A stretch of 64,000 bases of DNA. It comes from Pseudomonas fuscovaginae SE-1 (GTDB lineage Bacteria > Pseudomonadota > Gammaproteobacteria > Pseudomonadales > Pseudomonadaceae). The notes below the pieces were generated by a model. The model did not search any database and had not been told where the DNA came from. It was given only the letters and a program-made list of their open reading frames with translations. Location: contig NZ_AQOH01000139.1 of NCBI RefSeq assembly GCF_000364705.1, forward strand, positions 1 to 64,000, read 5' to 3'. Of this stretch, positions 35,358 to 46,152 are shown in pieces (the stretch's first letter is position 1; every line of letters begins with the position of its first letter). A program made the translations under genes and the position numbers.

Positions 35358-38278
35358 TCGCTATCCAGATGCATTGGAGTGATGACGCGCCCATCGTTCT
35401 CGGCCTGGCCGAGCGCGGCGTCGATGAAGTACACACGATCGTCTGCCAACTGCCCCTTGTCCACGAGGAAGTCCTTGATGCTGCTGGCCCGATCCTGGCC
35501 GAGCTTGCGCAACAGCACGGCGTTGCCGCTCCAGTTCTTGAGCACGGCATCGCGCAGTCTGGCGGTACGCTCGTCGCGGCTCAACTGCGCCCATTCGGCC
35601 GGTGGCTGCTGTTTGATCAGGTTGCGGTAGATGCCCTCCAGCATCGGCGCCTTCTCGTCTTCCGGCACTTGCAACTGCGCCGCCAGGGCCGGGACCTTGT
35701 CGCCGCGGCGCTGGAGCATCTTGTAGTAGGTCGCCTGGTACTCGCGCTCCAGGCGCTGCTGGGCAATCAGCATGCCGTCGCTGCTCTGGGCGCTGGTACC
35801 TTCGATTTCCAGGCGCAGGTTGGGGCGTTCCTTGAGGGCCGCCGCCAGTTTGGTCAGCGATGACTCGGCCTCCTTGCTCAGGTCGCTGGAGCCCGGTTCG
35901 AACGACACGTTACTCAGGTCCTGGGCATCGCCACCGGCAATCAGCCCGCCGATGAACTTGAAGGGGGCGGTGGCCGCGCGCAGGATCAGGTTGCGCAACG
36001 TCTGCCAGACGATCGGCATCACGCTGAACTGCGGGCTGTTCAGGTCGCCGGAAACCGGCAGTTCGATGGAGATCTTTCCGTCGGTGTCCTTGAGCAGGGC
36101 GATGGCCAGCTTGATCGGCAGGTCGACGGCATCCGGGCTGTCGACTTTTTCACCCAACTGCAACTGCTCGACCACCAGCTTGTTCTCGGCCTTGAGCTGG
36201 CCCTTGGTGATCAGGTAGTGCAGGTCGAGGTTGAGTCGGCCCTTGCGGATCCGATAGCCGGCGAACTTGCCGGAGTAGGGGGTCAGGGTGGTCAGCTCGA
36301 CACGCTTGAAGCTGGTGGCGATATCCAGGCTGGCCATCGGGTCGAAGGGGTTCAGCGCGCCCTTGATGGTCACCGGTGCATAACGATCGACCTTGCCCTT
36401 GACGTCGACATCCGCCGGCTTTGCCTGGCGGCTGTCGATGGTGCCGATCTGGCCGTTGAGCTGCTGGATGGCGGTGGCGAAGTTGGGGGTCAGGCTGAAG
36501 TCGGCGAAGTTGGCCGAGCCGTCATTGATGGCAATGCCACCGATGTGAATGCCCAGCGGCTTGCTGTCCGACGGGGCTGATCTGCTCGCCGACTTCTTGC
36601 CGCCACCAGCCGGCTGCGGGATCAGCAGGTCATCGACGTTGGTGGTGCGGTCGTCGTTGATCATGAAGCGTGCGTAGGGCTGGTACAGGCTGACCTTGTC
36701 GATCGACAGGCTGTCACCGTGCTGGTAGTTCAGGCCGTCGACCTGCAGTTTCTGCCATTTGACGAAGTCGCGGCTCTTGAGGGTATCGAGCGTGTGCATC
36801 TGGTCGACCTGGGCCCGGCCGGTAACGCTGAAGGCCAGCGGCTCGGCGCTTTTCAGGTTGACGTCGAGGTCGCTGCCGAGCATGCCGCTGCGCACTTCCA
36901 GTCGGATGAACGGTTCGACGTAGGCCTGTGCCACCCGCAGGTCGATGTCTTTGGTGCTGACCTTCAGCTTGGCGCTGATGGGGTTCAGGTTGACCTGGCC
37001 GCTGGCGAGGACCTTGCCCTGTTTGCCCAGCCCGGTGTCGAGCTTGAGGGTGAAGGGCGACTGGTTGAGGCTGTCGAAGTTCTGCAGGTCCAGGTTCAAC
37101 GGGCCGACTTCGAGTGCCACTGGTGTCTTGTTCGCCCGGTCGGCCAGGTGCACTCGGTAGTCACGCAGTTGCACGTCCTTGAGCAGGACCTGCCAGGGCT
37201 TGCTCGGCGCGGTCGGCGCCGGCGGTGGCGTATCGGCGGTGGCCGGCGGCGGTTTCTTCGCCTCGGGCTTGGCTGGTTGGCTGGCGAACAGTTTCTGCCA
37301 GTCCAACTGGCCATCGGCTTCGCGGGCGGCCCAGGTTTCCAGCTTGTTGCTGTGGATCTTGCCGACCACCACCTGCTGCTTGGCCAGGTCGACGCTGGTT
37401 TCGCTGACGTCCAGACGCTCCAGGCGCGCCAGGGGACGGCCGTCGGGGGCCTTGATGGCGAACGGGGCGACGCTGACCGAGGCGTTGCTCAGCAGCATCT
37501 CGGTTTCCTTGGCGAGGCTGAGCTTGTAGTCGGTGCTGAGGTTCAGGAGACCGTCTTCCAGCACCAGCGGCAGAGCGTCACGGACATAGGGCCACCAGAG
37601 CTTCATCTTGCCATCGGTGACTTTCAGCGAGCCTTCGGAGGTGATCGGGGTCAGGCTGAAATTGCCTTTCCAGTCGATCCGCCCACCCTCGGGGCCGGCG
37701 GCCACCAGCACCATGTCGGCACTGTCGTCGGGCAGGGTGCTGAGGTTCTTCAACTGCAGGTCGAGCTTGTCGTAGAGAAACTCGATGGGCTCGCTGGGAC
37801 GCCGGTCCTGGAAGTGCACGTAGCCGCCGCCCAGGGTGATCTGGTCGATGCGCACGGGGAACGGCTTGGCGTTCGGGTCGGCCGGAGCCGGCTCGCTGGC
37901 GGGCAGCTTGAACAACTGCGTCAGGTTCAGGGTACCGTCCTTGTTGAAGACGATTTCGCTGTGCGGTTTGTCGAGCTGGATATCCGCCAGGTGCAGGGCG
38001 TGGGTCCAGAGGCTGTCGATCTGCAGGTTGGCGTACAGGCGTTCGAAGGACACCTGTTCCTTGCCCGGCTCGCCAATGTTCAGGCCCCACAGCGTGACCT
38101 CCAGGCTGAACGGGTTGAGTTCCAGGCGCTGGAGCTTGGCCGGCACCGTGGCGTAGTTCGCCAACTGCTGGTTGGCGATGCGCAGCACCACGCCCGGCAG
38201 GATGAAAAAGCCCAGCACGGTGTACAGTGCGAGGACGGTCAGCAAGGCGCCGAGGGCGCGTTTCAATCCTTTGGACAT
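35354..38278 (-). CDS. Large DUF748 (AsmA-like) envelope protein
   Basis: A 974-residue protein with one N-terminal transmembrane helix (about residues 8-30, LGALLTVLALYTVLGFFIL). A long beta-rich periplasmic region with repeated DUF748 segments follows, including PVRIDQITLGGGYVHFQDR and PLGIHIGGIAINDGSANFADFS. The layout resembles AsmA/TamB-type proteins implicated in envelope lipid transport. After residue 800 a segment beginning SFEPGSSDLSKEAESSL resembles an OmpA-like start but drifts into a helical tail. The start at 38278 gives MSKGLKRALGALL; the upstream frame extension was rejected. Precise function unknown. Confidence 0.85.
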   Translation of the reverse strand: MSKGLKRALGALLTVLALYTVLGFFILPGVVLRIANQQLANYATVPAKLQRLELNPFSLEVTLWGLNIGEPGKEQVSFERLYANLQIDSLWTHALHLADIQLDKPHSEIVFNKDGTLNLTQLFKLPASEPAPADPNAKPFPVRIDQITLGGGYVHFQDRRPSEPIEFLYDKLDLQLKNLSTLPDDSADMVLVAAGPEGGRIDWKGNFSLTPITSEGSLKVTDGKMKLWWPYVRDALPLVLEDGLLNLSTDYKLSLAKETEMLLSNASVSVAPFAIKAPDGRPLARLERLDVSETSVDLAKQQVVVGKIHSNKLETWAAREADGQLDWQKLFASQPAKPEAKKPPPATADTPPPAPTAPSKPWQVLLKDVQLRDYRVHLADRANKTPVALEVGPLNLDLQNFDSLNQSPFTLKLDTGLGKQGKVLASGQVNLNPISAKLKVSTKDIDLRVAQAYVEPFIRLEVRSGMLGSDLDVNLKSAEPLAFSVTGRAQVDQMHTLDTLKSRDFVKWQKLQVDGLNYQHGDSLSIDKVSLYQPYARFMINDDRTTNVDDLLIPQPAGGGKKSASRSAPSDSKPLGIHIGGIAINDGSANFADFSLTPNFATAIQQLNGQIGTIDSRQAKPADVDVKGKVDRYAPVTIKGALNPFDPMASLDIATSFKRVELTTLTPYSGKFAGYRIRKGRLNLDLHYLITKGQLKAENKLVVEQLQLGEKVDSPDAVDLPIKLAIALLKDTDGKISIELPVSGDLNSPQFSVMPIVWQTLRNLILRAATAPFKFIGGLIAGGDAQDLSNVSFEPGSSDLSKEAESSLTKLAAALKERPNLRLEIEGTSAQSSDGMLIAQQRLEREYQATYYKMLQRRGDKVPALAAQLQVPEDEKAPMLEGIYRNLIKQQPPAEWAQLSRDERTARLRDAVLKNWSGNAVLLRKLGQDRASSIKDFLVDKGQLADDRVYFIDAALGQAENDGRVITPMHLDSE

Positions 38279-38387
38279 GTGATGCGTCGTCTTTCTCAGT
38301 CGGAGGTGCCTTGGAGTATGGCACGCGTTCATGGTTGCGAAGCAATCCCCTTTTTTCTTCGCAACCCCCGGTTTTCTGGCGTCATTT

Positions 38388-39404
38388 CTAGAGTTGCAGG
38401 ATCAGCGTTTTCAGCGGTGGCTGGCCGTCCCGGGAGGGGAAGTCCGCGGCCGGTTTGAGCACCTGCCAGTCGCGCACCGGGCGACCGGCCTTTTGCGCAC
38501 AGCGCAGCACCTGGTCGCGCCAGTCGTCGAGGCCGACCTTCGCCAGGTTGTTGCAGCAGATCAGCACGCCATCGTCGGCGGTGGCCAGCAGCGCGGGCTT
38601 GAGCAGGCTCTGGTAGTCGCGCAGCAGGTCGACGGTACCGAAGGCGCTCTTGGCCCAGGCGGGCGGATCGAGCAGCACCAGGTCGTACTGGCGTTGTTCC
38701 AGGCGTGGATAGCTCGGCAGCTTCTGGCCCCGGCGCTGGGCAATCGGCAGTCCGGCCAGTTGGCGGATGGCCGGGAAATAATCGGACTGCACGAACTGCA
38801 TGGATGGCAGTTCCGGATTGAGCAGGCCGTTCTCGCGGCCCACCGCCAGGTTGCCCTCGGCGAAATCGAGATTGCAGACTTCCCGCGCCCCACCTGCCGC
38901 CGCGCTCAGGCCGACGCCGCAGGTGTAGGCGAACAGGTTGAGCACGCTCTTGCCGCGGCTGTGCTGCTTGACCCAGCCGCGAGCATTGCGCAGGTCGAGG
39001 AACAGCAGTGGATCCTGCCCGGCATGGCGGCCACGTACCCGGTAGTTGAGGCCCCACTCATGACCGATCAGGTCGACCAGGGCGTTTTCCTCGGCACGAT
39101 AGATCGGATCTTCCCGATCGACCCTCGAATTGCCCCGGGAGCGGTCGTTGTAGACCAGCAGGGTGTCCAGGCCCAGGGCCTGGTTGACGGCGGCTTGCGC
39201 GGCCAGGAGCGAGTCGCGGTCCAGCGTCTGGTGGAAGCTCTGCACCATCAGTTGCGGGCCATAGCGGTCGATGGTCAGGCCTGCGGCGCCTTCCTGGCTG
39301 CCATGGAACAGCCGGTAGCAATCGGTGCCCCGGGCATGCAGTTCGGCCAGCAGATCCTGGCGTTGGTCGAGGGCGGCGCGCAGCGCCTGATTCAAGGAAG
39401 ACAT
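38388..39404 (-). CDS. RlmI/RlmK-like SAM-dependent RNA methyltransferase
   Basis: A 338-residue class I methyltransferase of the RlmI/RlmK (COG1092-type) group, probably acting on 23S rRNA cytosine or guanine. SAM motif I is VLNLFAYTCGVGLSAAAGG near residue 180, the acidic loop is CNLDFAEGN and the catalytic motif IV is LVLLDPPAWAKSAFG near residue 270. The N-terminus lacks the complete PUA domain of E. coli RlmI, so the substrate may differ. The start MSSLNQALRAALDQR at 39404 was chosen over the longer frame. It lies between acs and the DUF748 gene on the same strand. Confidence 0.85.
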   Translation of the reverse strand: MSSLNQALRAALDQRQDLLAELHARGTDCYRLFHGSQEGAAGLTIDRYGPQLMVQSFHQTLDRDSLLAAQAAVNQALGLDTLLVYNDRSRGNSRVDREDPIYRAEENALVDLIGHEWGLNYRVRGRHAGQDPLLFLDLRNARGWVKQHSRGKSVLNLFAYTCGVGLSAAAGGAREVCNLDFAEGNLAVGRENGLLNPELPSMQFVQSDYFPAIRQLAGLPIAQRRGQKLPSYPRLEQRQYDLVLLDPPAWAKSAFGTVDLLRDYQSLLKPALLATADDGVLICCNNLAKVGLDDWRDQVLRCAQKAGRPVRDWQVLKPAADFPSRDGQPPLKTLILQL

Positions 39405-39505
39405 GGAGCGCGCCTTGGGTCGGAATTGGCGGGCGATTCTATCAGCCTTTTGCTGGGCGATCCTGCCCGTTGCCCCCGTCATACGGGGGCTGGGAGGAGT
39501 TTTTG

Positions 39506-41452
<1,947 letters not shown>

Positions 41453-41461
41453 GGCGATTCC

Positions 41462-41469
41462 TTGTTCTT
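41462..41469 (-). promoter_or_regulatory. Hfq/Crc CA motif at the acs start
   Basis: The minus strand reads AAGAACAA (AANAANAA), immediately followed by GGAATCGCC and the ATG, so it abuts and partly forms the Shine-Dalgarno. Binding here would block initiation. Confidence 0.72.
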
Positions 41470-41538
41470 GTCTGCGACAAACTCAAGGGTGCGCCCTGTT
41501 GAGGCGGGGTTCAAGCGGATAAAAGGCCGAATATCGCA

Positions 41539-41568
41539 CCTGCAGGAGCAGGGCTTGCCCGCGAAGAG
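41539..41568. repeat. REP-like element in the pgi-acs gap
   Basis: CCTGCAGGAGCAGGGCTTGC followed by CCGCGAAG; the same core as 11366-11390. Confidence 0.75.
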
Positions 41569-41583
41569 GCCGGTCAGAGCGCT

Positions 41584-41614
41584 GATCGTTCCCACGCGGA
41601 GCGTGGGAACGATC
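41584..41614. repeat. GATCGTTCCCACGC palindrome, copy 2
   Basis: GATCGTTCCCACGC (41584-41597), loop GGA, perfect complement (41601-41614). Its arms are identical to those at 3514-3545. It lies 25 bases after the pgi stop. Confidence 0.8.
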
Positions 41615-41639
41615 GAAGCTTGACCGGGAACAGTGCCTA

Positions 41640-43304
41640 TCAGCCGCGATGACGACCGCGGAAGTAGTTGATCAGGCCCTGGGTCGAGGCGTCTTCGGCG
41701 GCGGACTCCTCGCTGCCGGTCAGGCGGTTGTAGACGCCCTTGCCCAACTCCTTGCCCAGCTCCACGCCCCACTGGTCGAAGGCGTTGATACCCCAGATGA
41801 CGCTCTGCACGAAGACCTTGTGCTCGTACATCGCCACCAGCGCACCCAGGCGACGTGGGCTGATGCGTTCGACCACCAGGGTGTTGCTCGGACGGTTGCC
41901 CGGGATCACCTTGTGTGGCGCCAGCTTCTGCACGTCGGCTTCGCTCATGCCCTTTTCACGCAGCTCGGCTTCCGCCTCGGCGCGGGTCTTGCCGAGCATC
42001 AGCGCCTGGCTCTGCGACAGGCAGTTGGCGTACAGCCACTGGTGGTGGTCGGCGACCGGGTTGAAGCTGACGATCGGCACGATGAAGTCGGCGGGGATCA
42101 GTTGGGTGCCCTGGTGCAGCAACTGGTGGTAGGCGTGCTGGCCGTTGCAGCCGACACCGCCCCAGATCACCGGGCCGGTGTCGGTCGACACTGGCGTGCC
42201 GTCCTGGCGCACGCTCTTGCCGTTGGACTCCATGTCCAACTGCTGCAGGTGCTTGGTGATGTTGCGCAGGTAGTGGTCGTACGGCAGGATCGCGTGGCTC
42301 TGCGCGCCCCAGAAGTTGCCGTACCAGACACCCAGCAGGGCCAGCAGCACCGGCATGTTCTGTTCGAACGGCGCGTTCTGGAAGTGCTGGTCCATGGTGT
42401 AGGCACCCGACAGCAGTTCCTTGAAGTTCGACATGCCGATGGCCAGGGCGATCGGCAGACCGATGGCCGACCACAGCGAGTAGCGGCCACCCACCCAGTC
42501 CCACATCGGGAAGATGTTCTCTTCGCGGATACCGAAGGCCACGGCGGCGGCGTTGTTGCTCGACACCGCGATGAAGTGCTTGTACAGCTCGGCCTCGGAA
42601 CCGCCCTGGGCCAGGTACCAGGAACGGGCGGCCTGGGCGTTCTTCAGGGTTTCGAGGGTGTTGAAGGATTTCGACGAGACGATGAACAGGGTGGTCTCGG
42701 CGCGAATTTTCGCTGACAGCTCATGGAACTCGCTGCCGTCGATGTTCGCCAGGTAGTGGCAGCGCACACCCTTGTGGGTGTAGGACAGCAGGGCTTCGGA
42801 AACCAGCTCCGGGCCGAGGAACGAGCCACCGATACCGATGTTCACCACGTCGGTGATCGGCTTTTCGGTGTAGCCGCGCCACAGGCCATCGTGGATGCGC
42901 CCGACCAGTTCGGTGATCTGGTTCAGCACCTTGTGCACGTCGGGCATCACGTTGACGCCGTTGACCAGCAGCTTGTCGCCGACCGGCCGGCGCAGGGCGG
43001 TGTGCAGCGCCGGGCGGGCCTCGGAGGAGTTGACCGGTTCGCCGGCGAACAGCGCCTTGATCGCGCCTTGCAGGTCGACTTCGTTGGCCAGTCCGACCAG
43101 CAGGTCGCGGGTCTCGCTGGTGATCAGGTTCTTGGAGTAGTCGAGGAACAACCCGCAGCTGCTGAGCGTGAATTGGTTGAAGCGCTGCGGATCGGCATTA
43201 AAGGCTTCGCGCATGCTGAAGTTGTGCATGTTTTCGCGGTGTTGATTCAGCGCCTGCCAGGCGGGCAGAGCGGTCACGTCGTGAGGAGTGCGGTAGTACG
43301 CCAT
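41640..43304 (-). CDS. pgi: Glucose-6-phosphate isomerase
   Basis: Interconverts glucose-6-phosphate and fructose-6-phosphate. In Pseudomonas it mainly serves gluconeogenesis and the cyclic Entner-Doudoroff route. 554 residues. Family signatures are [18 protein letters not shown] near residue 155, [34 protein letters not shown] and the C-terminal [13 protein letters not shown]. The ATG at 43304 gives [19 protein letters not shown], the family N-terminus; the frame is open further upstream. Confidence 0.98.
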   Translation of the reverse strand: MAYYRTPHDVTALPAWQALNQHRENMHNFSMREAFNADPQRFNQFTLSSCGLFLDYSKNLITSETRDLLVGLANEVDLQGAIKALFAGEPVNSSEARPALHTALRRPVGDKLLVNGVNVMPDVHKVLNQITELVGRIHDGLWRGYTEKPITDVVNIGIGGSFLGPELVSEALLSYTHKGVRCHYLANIDGSEFHELSAKIRAETTLFIVSSKSFNTLETLKNAQAARSWYLAQGGSEAELYKHFIAVSSNNAAAVAFGIREENIFPMWDWVGGRYSLWSAIGLPIALAIGMSNFKELLSGAYTMDQHFQNAPFEQNMPVLLALLGVWYGNFWGAQSHAILPYDHYLRNITKHLQQLDMESNGKSVRQDGTPVSTDTGPVIWGGVGCNGQHAYHQLLHQGTQLIPADFIVPIVSFNPVADHHQWLYANCLSQSQALMLGKTRAEAEAELREKGMSEADVQKLAPHKVIPGNRPSNTLVVERISPRRLGALVAMYEHKVFVQSVIWGINAFDQWGVELGKELGKGVYNRLTGSEESAAEDASTQGLINYFRGRHRG

Positions 43305-43609
43305 CGCTGCGGATTTCCTTTTACGAGAACTGCCTTTTGGACATTTGGCTTTTTTGGACACCAGAAACGCCGGATCGTCCTGCTCTTGTCATTGGCAGTG
43401 TCCGGCAATCTGCGTCGGCACGGTTGGGAGACGCAGCGCGATTACAGTAAACCTCGCGCTGGCATCTGTCTTGGCTTTGTCTGACCTTTTCCCGGTACTT
43501 TTTCGCACTCTCCGGGTTTGCCGGTGGGCGGGCGAACAGTCCCGAAGCCGTATGGAAGTCCACGTGCGGCGGCAGTTTGCCCGAAGCCTTGGGCTCGGGC
43601 AATCGCTGC
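43305..43609. other. Noncoding gap between panC and pgi
   Basis: 305 bases with no convincing gene on either strand; the open frames here lack family features. It presumably holds the pgi promoter. In P. aeruginosa the panD gene occupies this slot; no PanD-like sequence is visible here. Confidence 0.7.
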
Positions 43610-44470
43610 TCAGGCTGGCGTGTCGAGGTTCAGGTGCAGGTTGTCGATCAGGCGGGTGGTGCCGAGGAAGGCTGCGACCAGAATCACCAAGTCGCGGTCC
43701 TGCACGGTGGCCGTGCGCAGGTTCAGGGCGTGGCGGATTTCCAGATAGTCCAGCCGGAAACCGGCGGCCTCGATCAGCCGGGTCTGTTCGGCGAGCAGTT
43801 TCGGATAATCGCGCTCGCCCTGCTCGATGGCCGTGGCGATCTGGCTCAGGCTGCGATACAGGGCTGGGGCGGCGGCACGCTCGGTTTCACTGAGGAAACC
43901 GTTGCGCGAGGACAGCGCCAGGCCGTCGGCAGCCCGTACGGTGGGCTCGCCGATGATCTGGATCGGCATGTTCAGGTCATGCACCAGGGCGCGAATCACC
44001 GCCAGTTGCTGGAAGTCCTTCTGGCCGAATACGGCCAGGTCCGGCTGGACCATGTTGAACAGCTTGCTGACCACGGTCGCCACGCCTTCGAAGTGCCCCG
44101 GCCGGCTGGCGCCGCACAGGCCTTCGGACAGTTGCGGGACGCTGACCCGGGTCTGCCCGGCCATGCCGTCGGGGTACATCTCTTCCACTGTCGGCGCGAA
44201 CAGCAGGTGGCAGCCGGCTTCCAGCAGCTTTTCCTGATCGGCGGCGAGGGTGCGCGGGTACTTGTCGAGGTCTTCGTTGGCGCCGAACTGCAGCGGGTTG
44301 ACGAAGATGCTCGCCACCACGAAATCCACCCGTTGCGCGGCCTTGGTCACCAGCGCGGCATGGCCGGCATGCAGGTTGCCCATGGTCGGCACGAAACCGA
44401 TGCGCTTGCCTTCGCTGCGCGCGCGCGCGACGGCGGCGCGCAGTTCACGGACGGTCTTTACTGTATTCAT
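43610..44470 (-). CDS. panC: Pantothenate synthetase
   Basis: ATP-dependent ligation of pantoate and beta-alanine. 286 residues. It shows the nucleotidyltransferase HIGH-like loop [15 protein letters not shown] near residue 25, the binding segment [33 protein letters not shown] and the KMSKS-like [11 protein letters not shown]. The ATG at 44468-44470 overlaps the panB stop (ATGA), so the two pathway enzymes are translationally coupled. A much longer open frame runs upstream through panB antiframe sequence and was discarded. Confidence 0.98.
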   Translation of the reverse strand: MNTVKTVRELRAAVARARSEGKRIGFVPTMGNLHAGHAALVTKAAQRVDFVVASIFVNPLQFGANEDLDKYPRTLAADQEKLLEAGCHLLFAPTVEEMYPDGMAGQTRVSVPQLSEGLCGASRPGHFEGVATVVSKLFNMVQPDLAVFGQKDFQQLAVIRALVHDLNMPIQIIGEPTVRAADGLALSSRNGFLSETERAAAPALYRSLSQIATAIEQGERDYPKLLAEQTRLIEAAGFRLDYLEIRHALNLRTATVQDRDLVILVAAFLGTTRLIDNLHLNLDTPA

Positions 44471-45267
44471 GCCGAAAACCCGTGTTCGGTACCAGGGAAG
44501 GTCACTGCCTTGACCTCGCTGACGTAGGCGCCGATGGCGGCCTGGATGCTGGTCTGGCCGGCCATGAAGTTCTTGACGAACTTGGGCACGCGGCCGCTGA
44601 TGGAGAGGCCGAGCATATCGTGCAGCACCAGCACCTGGCCGTCGGTCGCACTGCCGGCGCCGATGCCGATGACCGGCACCTTGACCGCCTGAGTGATTTC
44701 CGCCGCCAGGTCGCTCGGTACGCACTCCAGCAGGATCATCGCCGCACCGGCCTGTTCCAGGGCAATGGCGTCGGCGCGCATCTGCCGCGCCTGGGCCTCG
44801 CCGCGGCCCTGGACCTTGTAGCCACCGAAGATGTTCACCGACTGCGGGGTCAGGCCCATGTGCGCGCACACCGGTACGCCGCGCTCGGCCAGCAGGCGAA
44901 TGGACTCGGCCAGCCAGGCGGCGCCCTCGACCTTGACCATGTTGGCGCCGGCCTGCATCAGCTGGGCGCTGTTGTGCAGGGTCTGCTCGACGGTGGCATA
45001 GGCCATGAACGGCAGGTCGGCGATGATGAACGCGCCTTGGTTGCCACGCTTGACGCAGGCGGTGTGGTACGCGACTTCGGCCACTGTCACTGGCAGGGTG
45101 CTGTCATGCCCTTGGGAAACCATGCCCAGCGAATCGCCAATCAGCAGCACTTCGACACCGGCCTCGCAGCTGGTTTGGGCGAAGGTGGCGTCATAGCAGG
45201 TCAGCATGGTGATTTTCTCACCTTTCTGCTTGAGGCTTTGCAAGGTGGTCAGGGTGATGTCTGGCAT
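44467..45267 (-). CDS. panB: 3-methyl-2-oxobutanoate hydroxymethyltransferase
   Basis: First committed step of pantothenate synthesis: transfers a hydroxymethyl group from methylene-THF to ketoisovalerate. 266 residues, TIM barrel. Motifs include [13 protein letters not shown], the metal-binding [20 protein letters not shown] near residue 42, [12 protein letters not shown] and [23 protein letters not shown]. The upstream gap carries a cluster of TGTTAC motifs and a TTGACT element. Forms an operon with panC; folK is further upstream on the same strand. Confidence 0.98.
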   Translation of the reverse strand: MPDITLTTLQSLKQKGEKITMLTCYDATFAQTSCEAGVEVLLIGDSLGMVSQGHDSTLPVTVAEVAYHTACVKRGNQGAFIIADLPFMAYATVEQTLHNSAQLMQAGANMVKVEGAAWLAESIRLLAERGVPVCAHMGLTPQSVNIFGGYKVQGRGEAQARQMRADAIALEQAGAAMILLECVPSDLAAEITQAVKVPVIGIGAGSATDGQVLVLHDMLGLSISGRVPKFVKNFMAGQTSIQAAIGAYVSEVKAVTFPGTEHGFSA

Positions 45268-45543
45268 GAAAAAGTCCTCTTCAGGCGCCGTGCAAATTAC
45301 TGCGAGTAACGCGCGTGATTCGTCATTTATACAGGCGCACGTTCTTCTGTCGTGCTTATAAAGCCTGGATTGCGCCCTTTAACGCCGCAGGGGCGGCAAT
45401 GGGACGCCTATAGTCGTGAGGAGGACTGGGGAAGTCAATCGTGTGTGTTACCGCAATGTTACGGAGGGAGTGTTACCGCTGTAACTGATGCGATTCAGCA
45501 GGGTGTGAGCTATCCATCGCTTTGGGGGCTGCTTGTCAGTCCT
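45268..45543. other. panB upstream region with a TGTTAC cluster
   Basis: Noncoding. TGTTAC occurs at 45446-45451, 45457-45462 and 45471-45476, the last within the palindrome GTTAC-CGCT-GTAAC (45472-45485). The nine-base TGTTACCGC is repeated 25 bases apart. On the minus strand a TTGACT lies just downstream at about 45436-45431, followed by a loosely spaced TATAG. This reads as an operator or activator cluster for panBC. Confidence 0.5.
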
Positions 45544-45655
45544 GTGGGAAATTCGATGGTGGTGGGCAAGACTTGAGGGTCTATTCGCGGGCAAGCCACG
45601 CTCTTACAGAGGGGCGCGGTCATTGTGGGAGACGCCCGGCCGGCTCCCACAAGCG
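45544..45655 (-). repeat. Dispersed CTCCCAC repeat module, copy 3
   Basis: On the minus strand it contains GAATAGACCCTCAAGTCTTG and TTTCCCAC, corresponding to GAATAAGTCCTCAAGTCTTG and TCTCCCAC of copy 1. A REP core (GCTTGCCCGCGAA) and the inverted pair TTGTGGGAG/CTCCCACAA with CGCCCGGCCG between complete the module. It lies immediately behind folK. Confidence 0.68.
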
Positions 45656-45665
45656 GAGGAGGGCG

Positions 45666-46148
45666 TTACGGCGCCAGGCGCTCCAGGCCGACGAACGGGC
45701 ATTCGGCAAGCAGACCCCGCAGACTGCGGCCGTCGGCCAGTCGCAGGTCGGCCGGGGCCAGTTCCGCCAGCGGGTACAGCACGAACGGACGGGCCTGCAT
45801 GTGGTAGTGCGGGACCTTCAGCCGCGGTTCGTCGATCAGCCGATCACCGAACAGCAGGATATCCAGGTCCAGGGTGCGCGGGCCCCAGCGTTCGTGGCGT
45901 TCGCGGCCCTGGTCGAGTTCGATACGCTGCAGGGCGTCGAGCAGGTCCAGTGGCGCCAGGCAGCTATCGAGGGCCGCTACCGCGTTGGTGTAGCGAGGCT
46001 GGCCGGGGAGCAGCGAGTCGCTCTGGTAGAACGCGGAAACGCCGGCCAGTTCAGTGTCCGGCAGTTGGGCCAGGGCCTGCACCGCGTTGCGCAATTGCTC
46101 GGCCGGGTCAGCCAGGTTGCTGCCCAGGCCGATATAGATGCGTTCCAT
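45666..46148 (-). CDS. folK: HPPK: 2-amino-4-hydroxy-6-hydroxymethyldihydropteridine pyrophosphokinase
   Basis: Pyrophosphorylates the pterin precursor used by FolP (encoded at 20 kb here). 160 residues, close to the E. coli length. The protein opens with IYIGLGSNLADP. The catalytic loops include RHERWGPRTLDLDILLFGD, with the Mg-binding Asp pair, and VPHYHMQARPFVLYPL. It begins 5 bases after the pcnB stop and is cotranscribed with it, an order conserved in gamma-proteobacteria. Confidence 0.97.
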   Translation of the reverse strand: MERIYIGLGSNLADPAEQLRNAVQALAQLPDTELAGVSAFYQSDSLLPGQPRYTNAVAALDSCLAPLDLLDALQRIELDQGRERHERWGPRTLDLDILLFGDRLIDEPRLKVPHYHMQARPFVLYPLAELAPADLRLADGRSLRGLLAECPFVGLERLAP

Positions 46149-46152
46149 CTCT

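Noticed and set aside
43610..44869. Open frame extending panC to 419 codons
   Set aside because: The extra N-terminal part is Arg/Gly/Pro-rich antiframe of panB; the conserved PanC start overlaps the panB stop at ATGA.
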